DNA of 64,000 bases from Acinetobacter variabilis (lineage in GTDB: Bacteria > Pseudomonadota > Gammaproteobacteria > Pseudomonadales > Moraxellaceae). A program made the position numbers and the translations under genes. Location of the stretch: positions 62,001 through 126,000 of the forward strand of contig NZ_KB850113.1 in the NCBI RefSeq assembly GCF_000369625.1. The letters run 5' to 3'. This document shows positions 24,755-34,012 of this stretch, piece by piece. The first letter of the stretch is position 1. Each line of letters opens with the position of its first letter. Under the pieces are notes generated by a model. It did not search any database, was not told where the DNA came from, and saw nothing but the letters and a program-made list of their open reading frames with translations.

Positions 24755-25222
24755 TTAGATTCCTACATCCAGATATGAACTTTCCTTTACTTCTTCCATA
24801 ACCACATAACTATGTGAGGAAGCAGAAGAGGGGAGCTTTTTTAATAAATCCCCAAGCAGACGCCGGTAAGCACTCATTTCCTTTAGGCGTGCTTTCACCA
24901 GATAATCAAAATCTCCCGAGATCAGATGACATTCCAGTACTTCAGGAATTTCACTTAAGTCACGCGCGACCTGTTCAAATACATCGCCCGATTTGGCAGA
25001 AAGTTTGATTTCCAGAAACACCAGCAGGTTCTTTTCCAGTTTTTCCGGATTGAGCCGGGCATGGTAACCCATGATGATTCCATCGCGTTCCAGTCGCTTG
25101 ACCCGCTCGGAACAGGGTGTGGTGGAGAGGTTGACTCGGGAGGCGAGTTCACTGATTGCAATGCGCCCATCGCGCTGCAGGATATCTAAAATCATGCGAT
25201 CAATGCGGTCTAATTTACGCAT
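24755..25222 (-). CDS. Lrp/AsnC family regulator, DadR-like
   Basis: 155 residues. Helix-turn-helix at about 5-60 (LDRIDRMILDILQRDGRIAISELASRV within it), then the RAM ligand-binding domain (CHLISGDFDYLVKARLKEM). Divergent from the D-alanine catabolic cluster, 140 bases away. Lrp-type regulators control dadA-dadX in Pseudomonas and E. coli, so it probably activates that cluster in response to alanine. Substrate and direction of control are inferred from position. Confidence 0.88.
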   Translation of the reverse strand: MRKLDRIDRMILDILQRDGRIAISELASRVNLSTTPCSERVKRLERDGIIMGYHARLNPEKLEKNLLVFLEIKLSAKSGDVFEQVARDLSEIPEVLECHLISGDFDYLVKARLKEMSAYRRLLGDLLKKLPSSASSHSYVVMEEVKESSYLDVGI

Positions 25223-25293
25223 CTATTATTCCCTTAATTTTTAAAAATGACGCGAAAAATCTAGTGGATTTGCTGAATATATCAGTTTAAAAC

Positions 25294-25306
25294 AGTGAAA
25301 TTCACT
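25294..25306. promoter_or_regulatory. Palindromic candidate operator upstream of dadA
   Basis: AGTGAA-A-TTCACT is a perfect palindrome around one central base, in the 140-bp spacer between the Lrp-type gene and dadA. A second half-site-like GGTGAAAT lies at 25326. Candidate site for the neighbouring regulator. Confidence 0.4.
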
Positions 25307-25362
25307 ATTGATCCAAAAATATACTGGTGAAATAAACTATAAATGTCATTGAGGGTAATGTC

Positions 25363-26622
25363 ATGCGCGTAATTGTATTAGGTGGTGGTGTCATTGGTGT
25401 AACAAGTGCCTACTATCTTGCGCAGCAGGGAGCAGAAGTGACTGTCCTTGATCGTCAGGCAGGTCCAGCTGAAGAAACCAGTTTTGGCAATGCAGGCCAG
25501 ATTTCTCCTGGTTATTCGACACCGTGGGCAGCACCTGGCATTCCATTTAAAGCAGTGAAGTGGATGTTTCAGCATCATGCACCATTGGCTATTAATGTTG
25601 ATGGTAGTCTGTGGCAGCTACAGTGGATGGCCCAGATGCTGAAAAACTGTAATGCTCAGCATTATGCAGTGAATAAAGAACGTATGGTGCGGGTCGCTGA
25701 ATATAGCCGTGACTGTTTACGTAATCTACGTCGTGATATCGGCATCTCTTATGAAAACCGTTCTAAAGGAACGTTGCAGATTTTCCGTAAGGAAGCACAG
25801 CTCGATGCAGTGCAACGTGATATCGAAGTGCTGAAAGAAACCGGCGTGGATTTTGAGTTGCTGGATCGTGAGCAGCTAGCCAAAGTTGAACCGGCACTGG
25901 CAGAAGCTAAAGATAAACTGGTGGGTGGTTTGCATCTGCCAAATGATGAAACCGGTGATTGCTACCTGTTTACCAATGCACTGGCCAATTACGCCAAAGG
26001 CATGGGCGTACAATTCAAGTTTAACCAGCATGTTGAAAAACTGCTATTTGAAGGCGACCAGATTAAAGGTGTACTGGTCAATGGTCAGGTGTTGACCGCA
26101 GATAGATATGTACTGGCTTTCGGCAGCTATTCCCGTGATTTTCTGAAGCCGTTACACCTGGATCTGCCGGTATATCCAGTCAAAGGTTATTCATTGACCA
26201 TTCCAATTGTGGATCAGACTCATGCACCACAATCGACTGTGCTGGATGAAACTTACAAGATTGCATTGACTCGTTTTGATCAGCGTATCCGTGTCGGTGG
26301 TATGGCAGAGCTAACAGGCTTTAATTTGGGCCTGAATGAGGATCGCCGTGCAACCTTGGAAATGGTCACTCGTGACCTGTTCCCGGGTGGTGACATGGCG
26401 CAGGCCAGTTTCTGGACCGGCTTACGTCCAATGACTCCAGATAGCACACCAATTATTGGACCGACACGCTTTAACAATCTGTTCCTGAATACCGGACACG
26501 GTACGCTGGGCTGGACCATGGCATGTGGCTCAGGAAAGCTGATCAGTGATTTGGTACTGGGTCAAGCACCTGAAATTAGTACTGAAGGCTTGTCGCTGAA
26601 TCGTTATCAGCAGGTTGCTTAA
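25363..26622 (+). CDS. dadA: D-amino acid dehydrogenase small subunit
   Basis: FAD enzyme oxidising D-alanine and other D-amino acids to keto acids and passing electrons to the respiratory chain, 419 residues. N-terminal FAD motif [20 protein letters not shown], then [19 protein letters not shown], and the C-terminal FAD contact [16 protein letters not shown]. Peripheral inner-membrane protein. First gene of the cluster with the racemase, RidA-like protein and permease. Confidence 0.95.
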   Translation: MRVIVLGGGVIGVTSAYYLAQQGAEVTVLDRQAGPAEETSFGNAGQISPGYSTPWAAPGIPFKAVKWMFQHHAPLAINVDGSLWQLQWMAQMLKNCNAQHYAVNKERMVRVAEYSRDCLRNLRRDIGISYENRSKGTLQIFRKEAQLDAVQRDIEVLKETGVDFELLDREQLAKVEPALAEAKDKLVGGLHLPNDETGDCYLFTNALANYAKGMGVQFKFNQHVEKLLFEGDQIKGVLVNGQVLTADRYVLAFGSYSRDFLKPLHLDLPVYPVKGYSLTIPIVDQTHAPQSTVLDETYKIALTRFDQRIRVGGMAELTGFNLGLNEDRRATLEMVTRDLFPGGDMAQASFWTGLRPMTPDSTPIIGPTRFNNLFLNTGHGTLGWTMACGSGKLISDLVLGQAPEISTEGLSLNRYQQVA

Positions 26623-26657
26623 GCTTTTAAGGATTATCAGTTTCAGGGAAGAAATTT

Positions 26658-27788
26658 ATGCCACGTCCAATACACGCGGTTATTCATCAACAGGCATTGC
26701 AACATAACCTGCAAGTTGCACATTCCTGCGCACCTCAAAGCCAGGTCTTTGCAGTAGTTAAAGCTGATGCCTATGGGCACGGCATAGAGCGGGTTTATGC
26801 CGCATTAAAAAGTGCTGATGGTTTTGCCTTTCTGGATCTTACTGAAGGAAAGCGTTTGCGTGCCTTGGGCTGTGACAAGCCCTTATTGTTGCTGGAAGGC
26901 ATTTTTGGCTTTGAAGATTTATTCGACTGCGCCAAGTATGAGATGGGTTTTGCAATTCATGCCCAGCATCAACTGGAATGGTTAAAAACCTTTGTCCAAT
27001 TACAGCCAGACGTACAGTTTGATGTCTTTTTAAAAATGAATAGCGGAATGAACCGGCTCGGTTTTTTACCTGAGCAGTATCCTTCCGCTTTTCAGGAATT
27101 AAAAAATATTCAGCAAGTACGCTCTATTAGTCATATGACACATTTTTCCGATGCGGATGGCATGCGACTTGGACAGGAAGGTATTGAACATCAACAACTG
27201 GTCTTTATCGAAACCATTCAAAATCTGCCGGGCAAAACCTCACTCAGCAATAGTGCCGCCATTCTGCGCCATCATCAGCATATACAGTCAGACATTGTAC
27301 GTAGCGGCATCATGCTTTACGGCAGTTCACCTGACTATCCCGCCCATACGATTGATCACTGGAACTTAAAGCCGACCATGACTCTGCGTAGCGAACTGAT
27401 CGCAATTCAGCAGGTTCGGGCAGGAGACAGCATCGGTTATGGCTCTACTTTTATAGTTGGGCAGGATATGCAGATTGGAATTGTGGCCTGTGGTTATGCG
27501 GATGGTTATCAGCGAATCACACAAACTGGAACACCGGTTTTGGTAGATGGGATTCGAACCCAAACGATTGGTCGCGTCAGTATGGATATGCTGGCGGTTG
27601 ATCTGGATTCTGTCCCGGATGCACAGATTGGTAGCGAAGTTGTGCTGTGGGGACAATCCATTCACGGCACAGTATTACCGATTGATGAAGTAGCCGCGGG
27701 TTCGGGTACGGTTGGCTATGAGCTGATGTGTGCCATCACCCAACGTGTGCCCGTGCAGATTGAAAGTTTAAGATTAAACAAATATTAG
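26658..27788 (+). CDS. dadX: Alanine racemase, catabolic
   Basis: PLP enzyme converting L- to D-alanine for DadA, 376 residues. Lysine-PLP site in FAVVKADAYGHG (Lys34); the opposing catalytic Tyr is in DSIGYGSTF. Position directly after dadA (35-base gap) argues for the catabolic DadX role rather than the cell-wall Alr. AGGGAAG precedes the ATG. Confidence 0.93.
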   Translation: MPRPIHAVIHQQALQHNLQVAHSCAPQSQVFAVVKADAYGHGIERVYAALKSADGFAFLDLTEGKRLRALGCDKPLLLLEGIFGFEDLFDCAKYEMGFAIHAQHQLEWLKTFVQLQPDVQFDVFLKMNSGMNRLGFLPEQYPSAFQELKNIQQVRSISHMTHFSDADGMRLGQEGIEHQQLVFIETIQNLPGKTSLSNSAAILRHHQHIQSDIVRSGIMLYGSSPDYPAHTIDHWNLKPTMTLRSELIAIQQVRAGDSIGYGSTFIVGQDMQIGIVACGYADGYQRITQTGTPVLVDGIRTQTIGRVSMDMLAVDLDSVPDAQIGSEVVLWGQSIHGTVLPIDEVAAGSGTVGYELMCAITQRVPVQIESLRLNKY

Positions 27789-27808
27789 AAATAAGAGAGG
27801 ATAAAATT

Positions 27809-28171
27809 ATGACGGAACATATAGATATTCAGCGTTTGAACAGCAATCAGGTGATGAGTGCTGTCACCATTCATAATCAAACCGTGTATTTGTCAGGGCA
27901 GGTGCCTGACAGCATCAGTCTGGATATTCATGGTCAAACACGTGAAGTGCTCATGAAGATTGATCAACTCCTTAAACTGGCAGGTACAGACAAAAGCCGT
28001 CTGTTATCTGCACAGCTCTTTGTTAAAAACCTGGAAGACTTTCAAACCGTCAATGCGCTCTGGATTGAATGGCTCGAGGGATGTGGTACACCAGCACGCG
28101 CAACCATTCAGGCGGATTTGGTGAATCCCGCCTGGTTAATTGAAATTGCAGTGATTGCAGCGCTCCCTTAA
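27809..28171 (+). CDS. RidA family protein
   Basis: 120 residues. RidA proteins hydrolyse reactive enamine/imine intermediates made by PLP and flavin enzymes. Conserved Arg in CGTPARATIQADL and trimer-forming VYLSGQVPD. Twenty bases after the racemase. A role in clearing the 2-iminopropanoate made during D-alanine oxidation is a sensible inference. It belongs to the group of RidA paralogues, not RidA itself. Confidence 0.9.
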   Translation: MTEHIDIQRLNSNQVMSAVTIHNQTVYLSGQVPDSISLDIHGQTREVLMKIDQLLKLAGTDKSRLLSAQLFVKNLEDFQTVNALWIEWLEGCGTPARATIQADLVNPAWLIEIAVIAALP

Positions 28172-28323
28172 GTTGTTTCAGATTTTTATATCTCCCAACT
28201 TGATTTTGTAAGCATATCAGGCCTGATCATTTAATCCATTAAATGAAACTGCATCTGCAATCAGGATTTCAGGAAGAAATCCGATCAGATAAGCGAAGGC
28301 TTGATGTGAAAAAGGAACCGAAT

Positions 28324-29757
28324 ATGAATACAGTCTCTTCTAAAGATGATGCATCATCATCTCCCCATGAATTACAACGTAAGCTCTCTAACCGCCATTT
28401 GCAGTTAATTGCCATTGGTGGTGCCATTGGTACAGGCCTGTTCATGGGTTCTGGTAAAACGATTGCACTGGCAGGGCCTTCAATCTTGTTTATATATATG
28501 ATTATTGGAGCCATGTTCTTTTTCCTGATGCGTGCATTAGGGGAAATCCTGTTATCCAATTTGCACTATAAATCCTTCATTGATATGGCGCATGACCTGA
28601 TTGGTCCGGGGGCTGGCTATTATATTGGCTGGTCGTACTGGCTGGGCTGGATTCTGGTCGGTATTGCCGACTTAGCGGCAATTATCAATTATCTGAATTT
28701 CTGGCTGCCACCCGATATGGCTTTTACACCCATGGGGCAGGCCATGATCAGTGCGGGCTGTGTATTGCTGGTACTGGGAATTAACCTGCTGACCGTGAAG
28801 CTGTTTGGTGAAATCGAGTTCTGGTTCGCCCTGATTAAAATTCTGGCGATTCTGGGCCTGATTGTGATTGGCGGATATATGATCTTCAGCGACTTCCAGG
28901 CACCAAGTGGATCGGCTGCCAGCCTGACCAATGTCTGGGCCTATAATGGTATGTTCCCTAAGGGCACTATGGGCTTTCTTGCCGGCTTCCAGATTGCGAT
29001 GTTTGCTTTCGTAGGTGTGGAACTGCTGGGTACGATGGCGGCTGAAACCAAGGATCCGGAAAAGAACTTGCCTAAAGCAGTGAATGCGATTCCTACACGA
29101 ATCATCCTGTTCTATGTATTGTCTCTGCTGGTGATTATGTCTGTAACGCCGTGGGTAGAAATTCCTGCTGATCAAAGTCCTTTTGTGACTCTTTTCTTGC
29201 ATGCCGGTATTCCCGTATCAGCCATTATCATGAATCTGGTGGTGCTGTCTTCTGTAATGTCTTCCATGAACAGTGGCGTGTTCTCTACCAGCCGGATGCT
29301 GTTTGGTCTGGCACGTGATGGTCAGGCACCCCAGGCTTTGGCTGAGCTTTCAAGTCGTGCAGTTCCGGCTAAAGGTCTGTTATTTTCCTGTGCCTTTATT
29401 ATGGCGGGTGCAGCTTTCCAGTATTTTGTGCCGAACACGATGGAAGCCTTTACGCTGGCCAGCTCACTCTGTGTGATTCTGTTTATCAGTATCTGGGGGC
29501 TGATTATGGTGTGTTATATCCGTTACCGTAAACAGCAACCTGAAAAACATGCCACTTCGACCTTCAAGATGCCGGGCGGAATCTGGATGTCCTATCTGGT
29601 GTTGATCTTCTTGTTCTTTGCCTTAATTGTTTTAAGTCTGGAAGCAGATACCATGAAGGCACTGATGATTAGTCCGCTGTGGTTGGTGATTCTGTTTACT
29701 ACCTATCATACTTTGTATAAACCACGTCTTCGTAAACATCAGCAAATTCTCTCCTGA
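28324..29757 (+). CDS. Amino acid permease, CycA-like (D-alanine/D-serine/glycine)
   Basis: Proton symporter of the APC family, 477 residues and 12 predicted helices. AAGGAA eight bases upstream fixes the ATG at 28324. The start of helix 1, IAIGGAIGTGLFMGSGKTI, is the family's substrate site. Further signatures are FVGVELLGTMAAETKDPEKNLPKA and SVMSSMNSGVFSTSRMLFGLA. In the dad cluster it most probably imports D- or L-alanine. A bidirectional terminator follows. Confidence 0.9.
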   Translation: MNTVSSKDDASSSPHELQRKLSNRHLQLIAIGGAIGTGLFMGSGKTIALAGPSILFIYMIIGAMFFFLMRALGEILLSNLHYKSFIDMAHDLIGPGAGYYIGWSYWLGWILVGIADLAAIINYLNFWLPPDMAFTPMGQAMISAGCVLLVLGINLLTVKLFGEIEFWFALIKILAILGLIVIGGYMIFSDFQAPSGSAASLTNVWAYNGMFPKGTMGFLAGFQIAMFAFVGVELLGTMAAETKDPEKNLPKAVNAIPTRIILFYVLSLLVIMSVTPWVEIPADQSPFVTLFLHAGIPVSAIIMNLVVLSSVMSSMNSGVFSTSRMLFGLARDGQAPQALAELSSRAVPAKGLLFSCAFIMAGAAFQYFVPNTMEAFTLASSLCVILFISIWGLIMVCYIRYRKQQPEKHATSTFKMPGGIWMSYLVLIFLFFALIVLSLEADTMKALMISPLWLVILFTTYHTLYKPRLRKHQQILS

Positions 29758-29774
29758 GAATAAAGTGCAGACAT

Positions 29775-29804
29775 AAAAAATCCCCGATCAATCGGGGATT
29801 TTTT
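29775..29804. terminator. Bidirectional terminator between permease and hemJ
   Basis: AAAAAATCCCCGAT, loop, ATCGGGGATTTTTT: long symmetric stem with A/T tracts on both flanks, between convergent genes. Confidence 0.92.
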
Positions 29805-29818
29805 AATTTTAGGGAATT

Positions 29819-30271
29819 TTAGAAAGTAGGTTTTACAACCACTAAAATCACCACAGCAAATAAAATCAGCGTTGGCATTTCATTAAAGAAGCGCCAGAAC
29901 TTGTGTGACTTGTAATGGGCATTTTCCATCAGTTTCTTACGATAATAACCACATATCAAATGGTAAATGACTAGCAAGCCAACCAGGCCGACTTTCAGAT
30001 AGAACCATAAGGCTTCATGGTAATGACGCGTTGCATCACCCCAATCGACTAGAAAGTGTGCTGTTATCAGCGTGGCGACCATGGCTGGCCACATAATCCC
30101 GCGATACAGCTTGCGTTCCATAATTTCAAAGCGTTGATGACTTACGACATCTTCACTCATGGCATGGTAGACATAAAGCCGTGGCAGATAGAACAAAGCA
30201 GCGAACCAGCAAACCACAGCAATAATATGTAATGCTTTTACCCACAAGAAAGCATCAGAAGGAGCATCCAT
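29819..30271 (-). CDS. hemJ: Protoporphyrinogen IX oxidase HemJ
   Basis: Membrane enzyme of haem synthesis, oxidising protoporphyrinogen IX to protoporphyrin IX; the form used by Acinetobacter and many bacteria lacking HemG/HemY. 150 residues, four helices; His in VKALHIIAVVCWFAALFYLPRL split near the N-terminus, and YRGIMWPAMVATLITAHFL. ATG at 30271, with AGGG seven bases before; a TTG one codon earlier is possible. Lies 23 bases after fabB. Confidence 0.93.
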   Translation of the reverse strand: MDAPSDAFLWVKALHIIAVVCWFAALFYLPRLYVYHAMSEDVVSHQRFEIMERKLYRGIMWPAMVATLITAHFLVDWGDATRHYHEALWFYLKVGLVGLLVIYHLICGYYRKKLMENAHYKSHKFWRFFNEMPTLILFAVVILVVVKPTF

Positions 30272-30294
30272 CAAGTCACCCTAAAATGGGCGGC

Positions 30295-31524
30295 TTAGCC
30301 TTCCCATTTTTTGAAAACGAGACAAGCATTTACGCCGCCGAAACCGAAACTGTTACTCATCACAGTATTCAATTTTGCGTCACGTTTTTCAAGTACGATA
30401 TCAAATGGTTTTGCGCCTTCATCCAGTTCAGTCACGTTGATGTTTGGTGCAATAAAGTCATTTTGCATCATCAGGATAGAGTAGATTGCTTCCTGTACAC
30501 CTGCAGCACCTAAGCTGTGACCTGTCATAGATTTAGTTGAGCTGAGTGGAGGAACCTGACCTTCACCGAAGGCACGTGCCATGGCTTTAAGTTCAGTAAC
30601 ATCACCCGCTGGAGTAGAAGTACCATGTGTATTCACATAGTCAATTTTATCTACGCCATGCTGTTTAGCTTCTTCTAGAGCCATCAGGATACAACGTGTT
30701 GCACCTTCGCCAGATGGAGCAACCATGTCAGCACCATCAGAGTTAGCTGCATAAGCCACAACTTCAGCCAGAATATTCGCGCCACGTGCCTGAGCATGTT
30801 CCAGTGACTCAAGCACCACAAAACCGCCACCACCAGCAATCACGAAACCGTCACGGTCTGCTGAATATGGACGAGAAGCTGTTTCAGGTGTGTCGTTGTA
30901 TTTAGAGCACAATGCACCCATCGCATCAAACAGCAGGCTTTGAGACCAGTGATCTTCTTCACCACCACCGGCAAGCATTAAATCCTGTTTGCCTAATTGA
31001 ATCAGGTTGTAAGCATAACCAATGGCATCGGCAGAAGTTGCGCAGGCGCTGGTAATCGAGTGTGCAATCCCTTGTAATTTGAATGCCACACCGACGTTCG
31101 CAGTAATGGTATTTGACATGTTACGTGGGACGAAGAATGGGCCAACTTTACGCGCACCTTTTTCTTCCAGCAATTTTGTCATTTCTACTACAGATGCTGT
31201 CGAGTTGCCACCTGAACCACCCGCAATACCATAACGTGGATTATTCGCCAGATCTTCCTGTTTTAAGCCAGCGTGTTCAACAGCAGCCACAGCAGCATTG
31301 TAGGCATACATTGCACACACGCCCATAAAGCGTTTCAGCTTACGGTCAATACCATCAAAATCCTGTTCAGCAGCAGCGCTAACATGGCTCTTGAAATTCA
31401 GTTCAGCATAAGTCGGATTAAAACGTGTTCCTGAAATCCCGTTTTGTAAAGAGTGATTCACATCCTCTAATGTATTACCAATGCACGAGTTAATACCCAT
31501 ACCAGTGATGACAACACGTTTCAT
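30295..31524 (-). CDS. fabB: 3-oxoacyl-ACP synthase I
   Basis: Condensing enzyme of fatty acid elongation, needed for unsaturated fatty acids. 409 residues, closely following E. coli FabB (406) rather than FabF. Catalytic Cys in SITSACATSADAIG, His in VNTHGTSTPAGD, Lys/His in SMTGHSLGAAGVQEA. Also FABB-like AGGGGGFVVLESLEHA. Upstream of hemJ and probably co-transcribed with it. Confidence 0.95.
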   Translation of the reverse strand: MKRVVITGMGINSCIGNTLEDVNHSLQNGISGTRFNPTYAELNFKSHVSAAAEQDFDGIDRKLKRFMGVCAMYAYNAAVAAVEHAGLKQEDLANNPRYGIAGGSGGNSTASVVEMTKLLEEKGARKVGPFFVPRNMSNTITANVGVAFKLQGIAHSITSACATSADAIGYAYNLIQLGKQDLMLAGGGEEDHWSQSLLFDAMGALCSKYNDTPETASRPYSADRDGFVIAGGGGFVVLESLEHAQARGANILAEVVAYAANSDGADMVAPSGEGATRCILMALEEAKQHGVDKIDYVNTHGTSTPAGDVTELKAMARAFGEGQVPPLSSTKSMTGHSLGAAGVQEAIYSILMMQNDFIAPNINVTELDEGAKPFDIVLEKRDAKLNTVMSNSFGFGGVNACLVFKKWEG

Positions 31525-31799
31525 CTACAGATCCTTATAGTTTATCTCTGGGGCAGCGGGAGATATCTGGCGTTGATAAGACAGCAAAATATAGCGCTAA
31601 CCCCTATTTCACAATGCAGAACATCATAGCAGAAAGATTTTTGAAATCTTATGGCAAATGTTATGCCGTGTGACAGTAGGTTGAATTTATAAAGTACTGT
31701 GTAGAGCTTTTACTAAATGAAACAGAATAAGGTTGAGATAAATGCTGACTACACCTAGTATTTATACCAAATACAAGCACGTGTATGCTGAGGTAAAAA

Positions 31800-33302
31800 A
31801 TGGTAAATGCTAATAATAAACAATCTAATGGTCTGATTTCGAATGCCTTTGGAGTGGCGAAAAAGTTCAGTTCAACAGGTTTGGAACTGTTAAATCATGT
31901 TGCACCAGATTCTGTGACTAAAACCTTCAATACCGATCATGCTGTTGACGGCTCGGCAAAAGTCAAAAGCCCTTTTGCTTCAAAAAAATATGAAAATCCC
32001 AAAGACATGCTACGCGAACATCTTCCAAATGTTTCCCGTCAGCTGCTGGGCCGTCGTTTTAATACCGTGAATAATGTCGCGCATTTTGTTTCTCCCCAGC
32101 TGGCCGACAAAGTATCTGACTACTTTTATAATCACCTGAATCAGTTCAGCAACCAGATGAGTTCGGTTGATGCCATCCTGAATGAAGCAGGGGCGAAGGA
32201 TCTGGAAGAACTAACTCAGGACACTACGCGTTCTCAACGCATTTCTCAGGCATTTGCTGAACAAAATAAATGGATGGCGACGGTACAAGGCGCTGTAAGT
32301 GGTGTCACTGGGGTATTGGGAACTGCGATTGATATTCCAGCTTCTTTACTGATGGCACTGCGTACTATCTATCAAGTGGGACGTTCTTATGGTTTTGACC
32401 TGAGCAAGGAAGACGATCAGGAAATTGTACAGCATATCTTTAGACAGATTGATCTCAGTCTGATTGCAGAAAAACAGGCGCTGTTGATGGGGCTTAAAGC
32501 GCTGAGCAGTACTTTGAAAACACATGACCTTTCCCAGTTGCAGACTATGCTTGGATCAAGCAATGATGTGGAAACACTGAAAAAATGGCTCAGCAATCAG
32601 GATGGTAGCATGAAGTGGGAATGGATGAACCATTTCCCGAAACTATCTTTATTAGAGCAGCTAACCAAATTGACTCCATTGGCGAGTGCAGGTATTGGTG
32701 CAGTCTATAGTCATCGCTTTGTGAATGATGTGAACCAGAAAGCACAAGAAGTATTCTCTCATGCCCGTCAGTATCTACAGCAGCATCAGGATCTAGGTTT
32801 GTCGCCATATGCTGCCTATGAAAAAGCCGTTGACCTGCTCCAGCAGGCGACCCCGAAGCTGATAGAAAATCTTGATCATTCAGCCGCTGATAAAGATAAG
32901 CCAATTCTGGATAAAGAAATCCCAATTGAAGGCAATCAAACTATCAAGCAAGTCAAACTGATTAAGAAAGAGCAGGAAAGCTTGAGCCCGGAAGAAGCTG
33001 AAGTGAAAAAAGATGAAAAGGTCAGTGAAGGTCTGGATGAATTGACCGATAAACTGGTTGAACACGCCGATGCTAAACAGGAACAAAAACCGGCTATTCC
33101 AAAAGATTCTTTTGATGCAGATGCAGCACTGGAAGAAGAGCTCGGCTTGCAGGAAAATGACACAGAAATGTTACAGGCAGCCGCTGAAGAAGAGACGGAT
33201 ACAAACAAGCCTGAAAACTCCGAGACTGCAGACAAACAAACGCAAGCTGAGGAAACTACGGAAGATGTTGCAAAAAATGCTGCCACGAAATCGAAAAAAT
33301 AA
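31800..33302 (+). CDS. EcsC-family protein with long acidic/lysine tail
   Basis: 500 residues. The middle (about 145-360) matches the EcsC family, with the hydrophobic segment GAVSGVTGVLGTAIDIPASLLMALRTIYQVG and GFDLSKEDDQEIVQHI. EcsC-type proteins have no settled biochemical function; B. subtilis EcsC goes with an ABC exporter. From about residue 370 to the end is a highly charged region (Glu/Asp/Lys, with Thr/Ala), almost surely disordered, ending NAATKSKK. GAGG precedes the ATG by six bases. No transporter is adjacent; the next gene is rpsL. Confidence 0.8.
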   Translation: MVNANNKQSNGLISNAFGVAKKFSSTGLELLNHVAPDSVTKTFNTDHAVDGSAKVKSPFASKKYENPKDMLREHLPNVSRQLLGRRFNTVNNVAHFVSPQLADKVSDYFYNHLNQFSNQMSSVDAILNEAGAKDLEELTQDTTRSQRISQAFAEQNKWMATVQGAVSGVTGVLGTAIDIPASLLMALRTIYQVGRSYGFDLSKEDDQEIVQHIFRQIDLSLIAEKQALLMGLKALSSTLKTHDLSQLQTMLGSSNDVETLKKWLSNQDGSMKWEWMNHFPKLSLLEQLTKLTPLASAGIGAVYSHRFVNDVNQKAQEVFSHARQYLQQHQDLGLSPYAAYEKAVDLLQQATPKLIENLDHSAADKDKPILDKEIPIEGNQTIKQVKLIKKEQESLSPEEAEVKKDEKVSEGLDELTDKLVEHADAKQEQKPAIPKDSFDADAALEEELGLQENDTEMLQAAAEEETDTNKPENSETADKQTQAEETTEDVAKNAATKSKK

Positions 33303-33369
33303 GTGATTTTCGCCATAAAATAAACGCTTAAAGTCGAGATGCGATCGTATTTTGCCTGACTCCGGCATA

Positions 33370-33398
33370 TTGACCGATTTTGCATCTTGACATACAAT
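33370..33398 (+). promoter_or_regulatory. Main promoter of the str operon
   Basis: TTGACC, 17-base spacer, TACAAT. The start would be near 33405, just before the leader hairpin. An overlapping TTGACA at 33387 lacks a -10 at proper spacing. Confidence 0.75.
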
Positions 33399-33403
33399 TG
33401 CAT

Positions 33404-33437
33404 GCCCTCAAAAAGTAGTATTTTTTTGGGGCTTTTT
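33404..33437 (+). terminator. Terminator-like hairpin in the rpsL leader
   Basis: GCCC(T)-C-AAAAA pairs with TTTTT-T-(G)GGGC around a seven-base loop and is followed by TTTTT. It is downstream of the promoter above and 20 bases before the rpsL ATG. It can therefore end transcripts of the EcsC gene or act as an attenuator-like leader element. Confidence 0.6.
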
Positions 33438-33457
33438 ATTAACGGGAGAATTGCCAC

Positions 33458-33832
33458 ATGGCAACAACAAATCAGTTGATCCGTAAGGGTCGTACGACTT
33501 TAGTTGAAAAATCTAAAGTTCCTGCGTTGAAGGCTTGTCCACAGCGCCGTGGTGTTTGTACACGTGTTTACACAACTACACCTAAAAAACCTAACTCAGC
33601 AATGCGTAAAGTTTGCCGTGTTCGCTTAACTTCAGGTTTCGAAGTTTCTAGCTACATCGGTGGTGAAGGCCATAACCTACAAGAGCACAGTGTTGTTCTT
33701 ATCCGTGGTGGTCGTGTTAAAGACTTACCAGGTGTACGTTACCATACCGTTCGTGGTTCTTTAGACTGTGCTGGTGTTAAAGATCGTAACCAAGCTCGTT
33801 CTAAATACGGTACTAAACGTCCTAAGAAATAA
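33458..33832 (+). CDS. rpsL: 30S ribosomal protein S12
   Basis: 124 residues, decoding-centre protein. The streptomycin-contact segment [18 protein letters not shown] keeps the sensitive Lys (TPKKPNS, Lys43 position) and the second site is [13 protein letters not shown] with unchanged Lys, so no resistance change is visible. GGGAG ribosome site. First gene of the str operon. Confidence 0.98.
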   Translation: MATTNQLIRKGRTTLVEKSKVPALKACPQRRGVCTRVYTTTPKKPNSAMRKVCRVRLTSGFEVSSYIGGEGHNLQEHSVVLIRGGRVKDLPGVRYHTVRGSLDCAGVKDRNQARSKYGTKRPKK

Positions 33833-33939
33833 TCTTTTGAGATTAAGTTCTTATTTCGCTAGAACTGCAATCCTTTATCGTCTCGCTTGTCTGATTTCTG
33901 CATTTAATTTTGTGAAAATTCAAGCGACGTGTAGTAAGG

Positions 33940-33975
33940 CCAGCGAATGCACACGACACTTTGTGCTACTGCTGG
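33940..33975 (+). promoter_or_regulatory. Intercistronic structured element, possible S7 target
   Basis: In the 180-base rpsL-rpsG gap: CCAGC, GAAT, GCACA, loop, TGTGC, TACT, GCTGG, two stems separated by a symmetric 4x4 internal loop. In E. coli, S7 represses the str operon by binding this intercistronic region. Whether this structure does the same is inference. Confidence 0.4.
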
Positions 33976-34012
33976 ATTAACCTGAAGTGTCATATTTATA
34001 GGTAGTTTTAAA

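Noticed and set aside
33387..33421. TTGACA at 33387 with TAGTAT at 33416 as the rpsL promoter
   Set aside because: The spacer is 23 bases, too long; the TTGACC/TACAAT pair with a 17-base spacer is better.
33058..33457. Ser/Phe-rich minus-strand ORFs opposite the EcsC tail
   Set aside because: Antisense of an acidic, repetitive coding region; no start signal.
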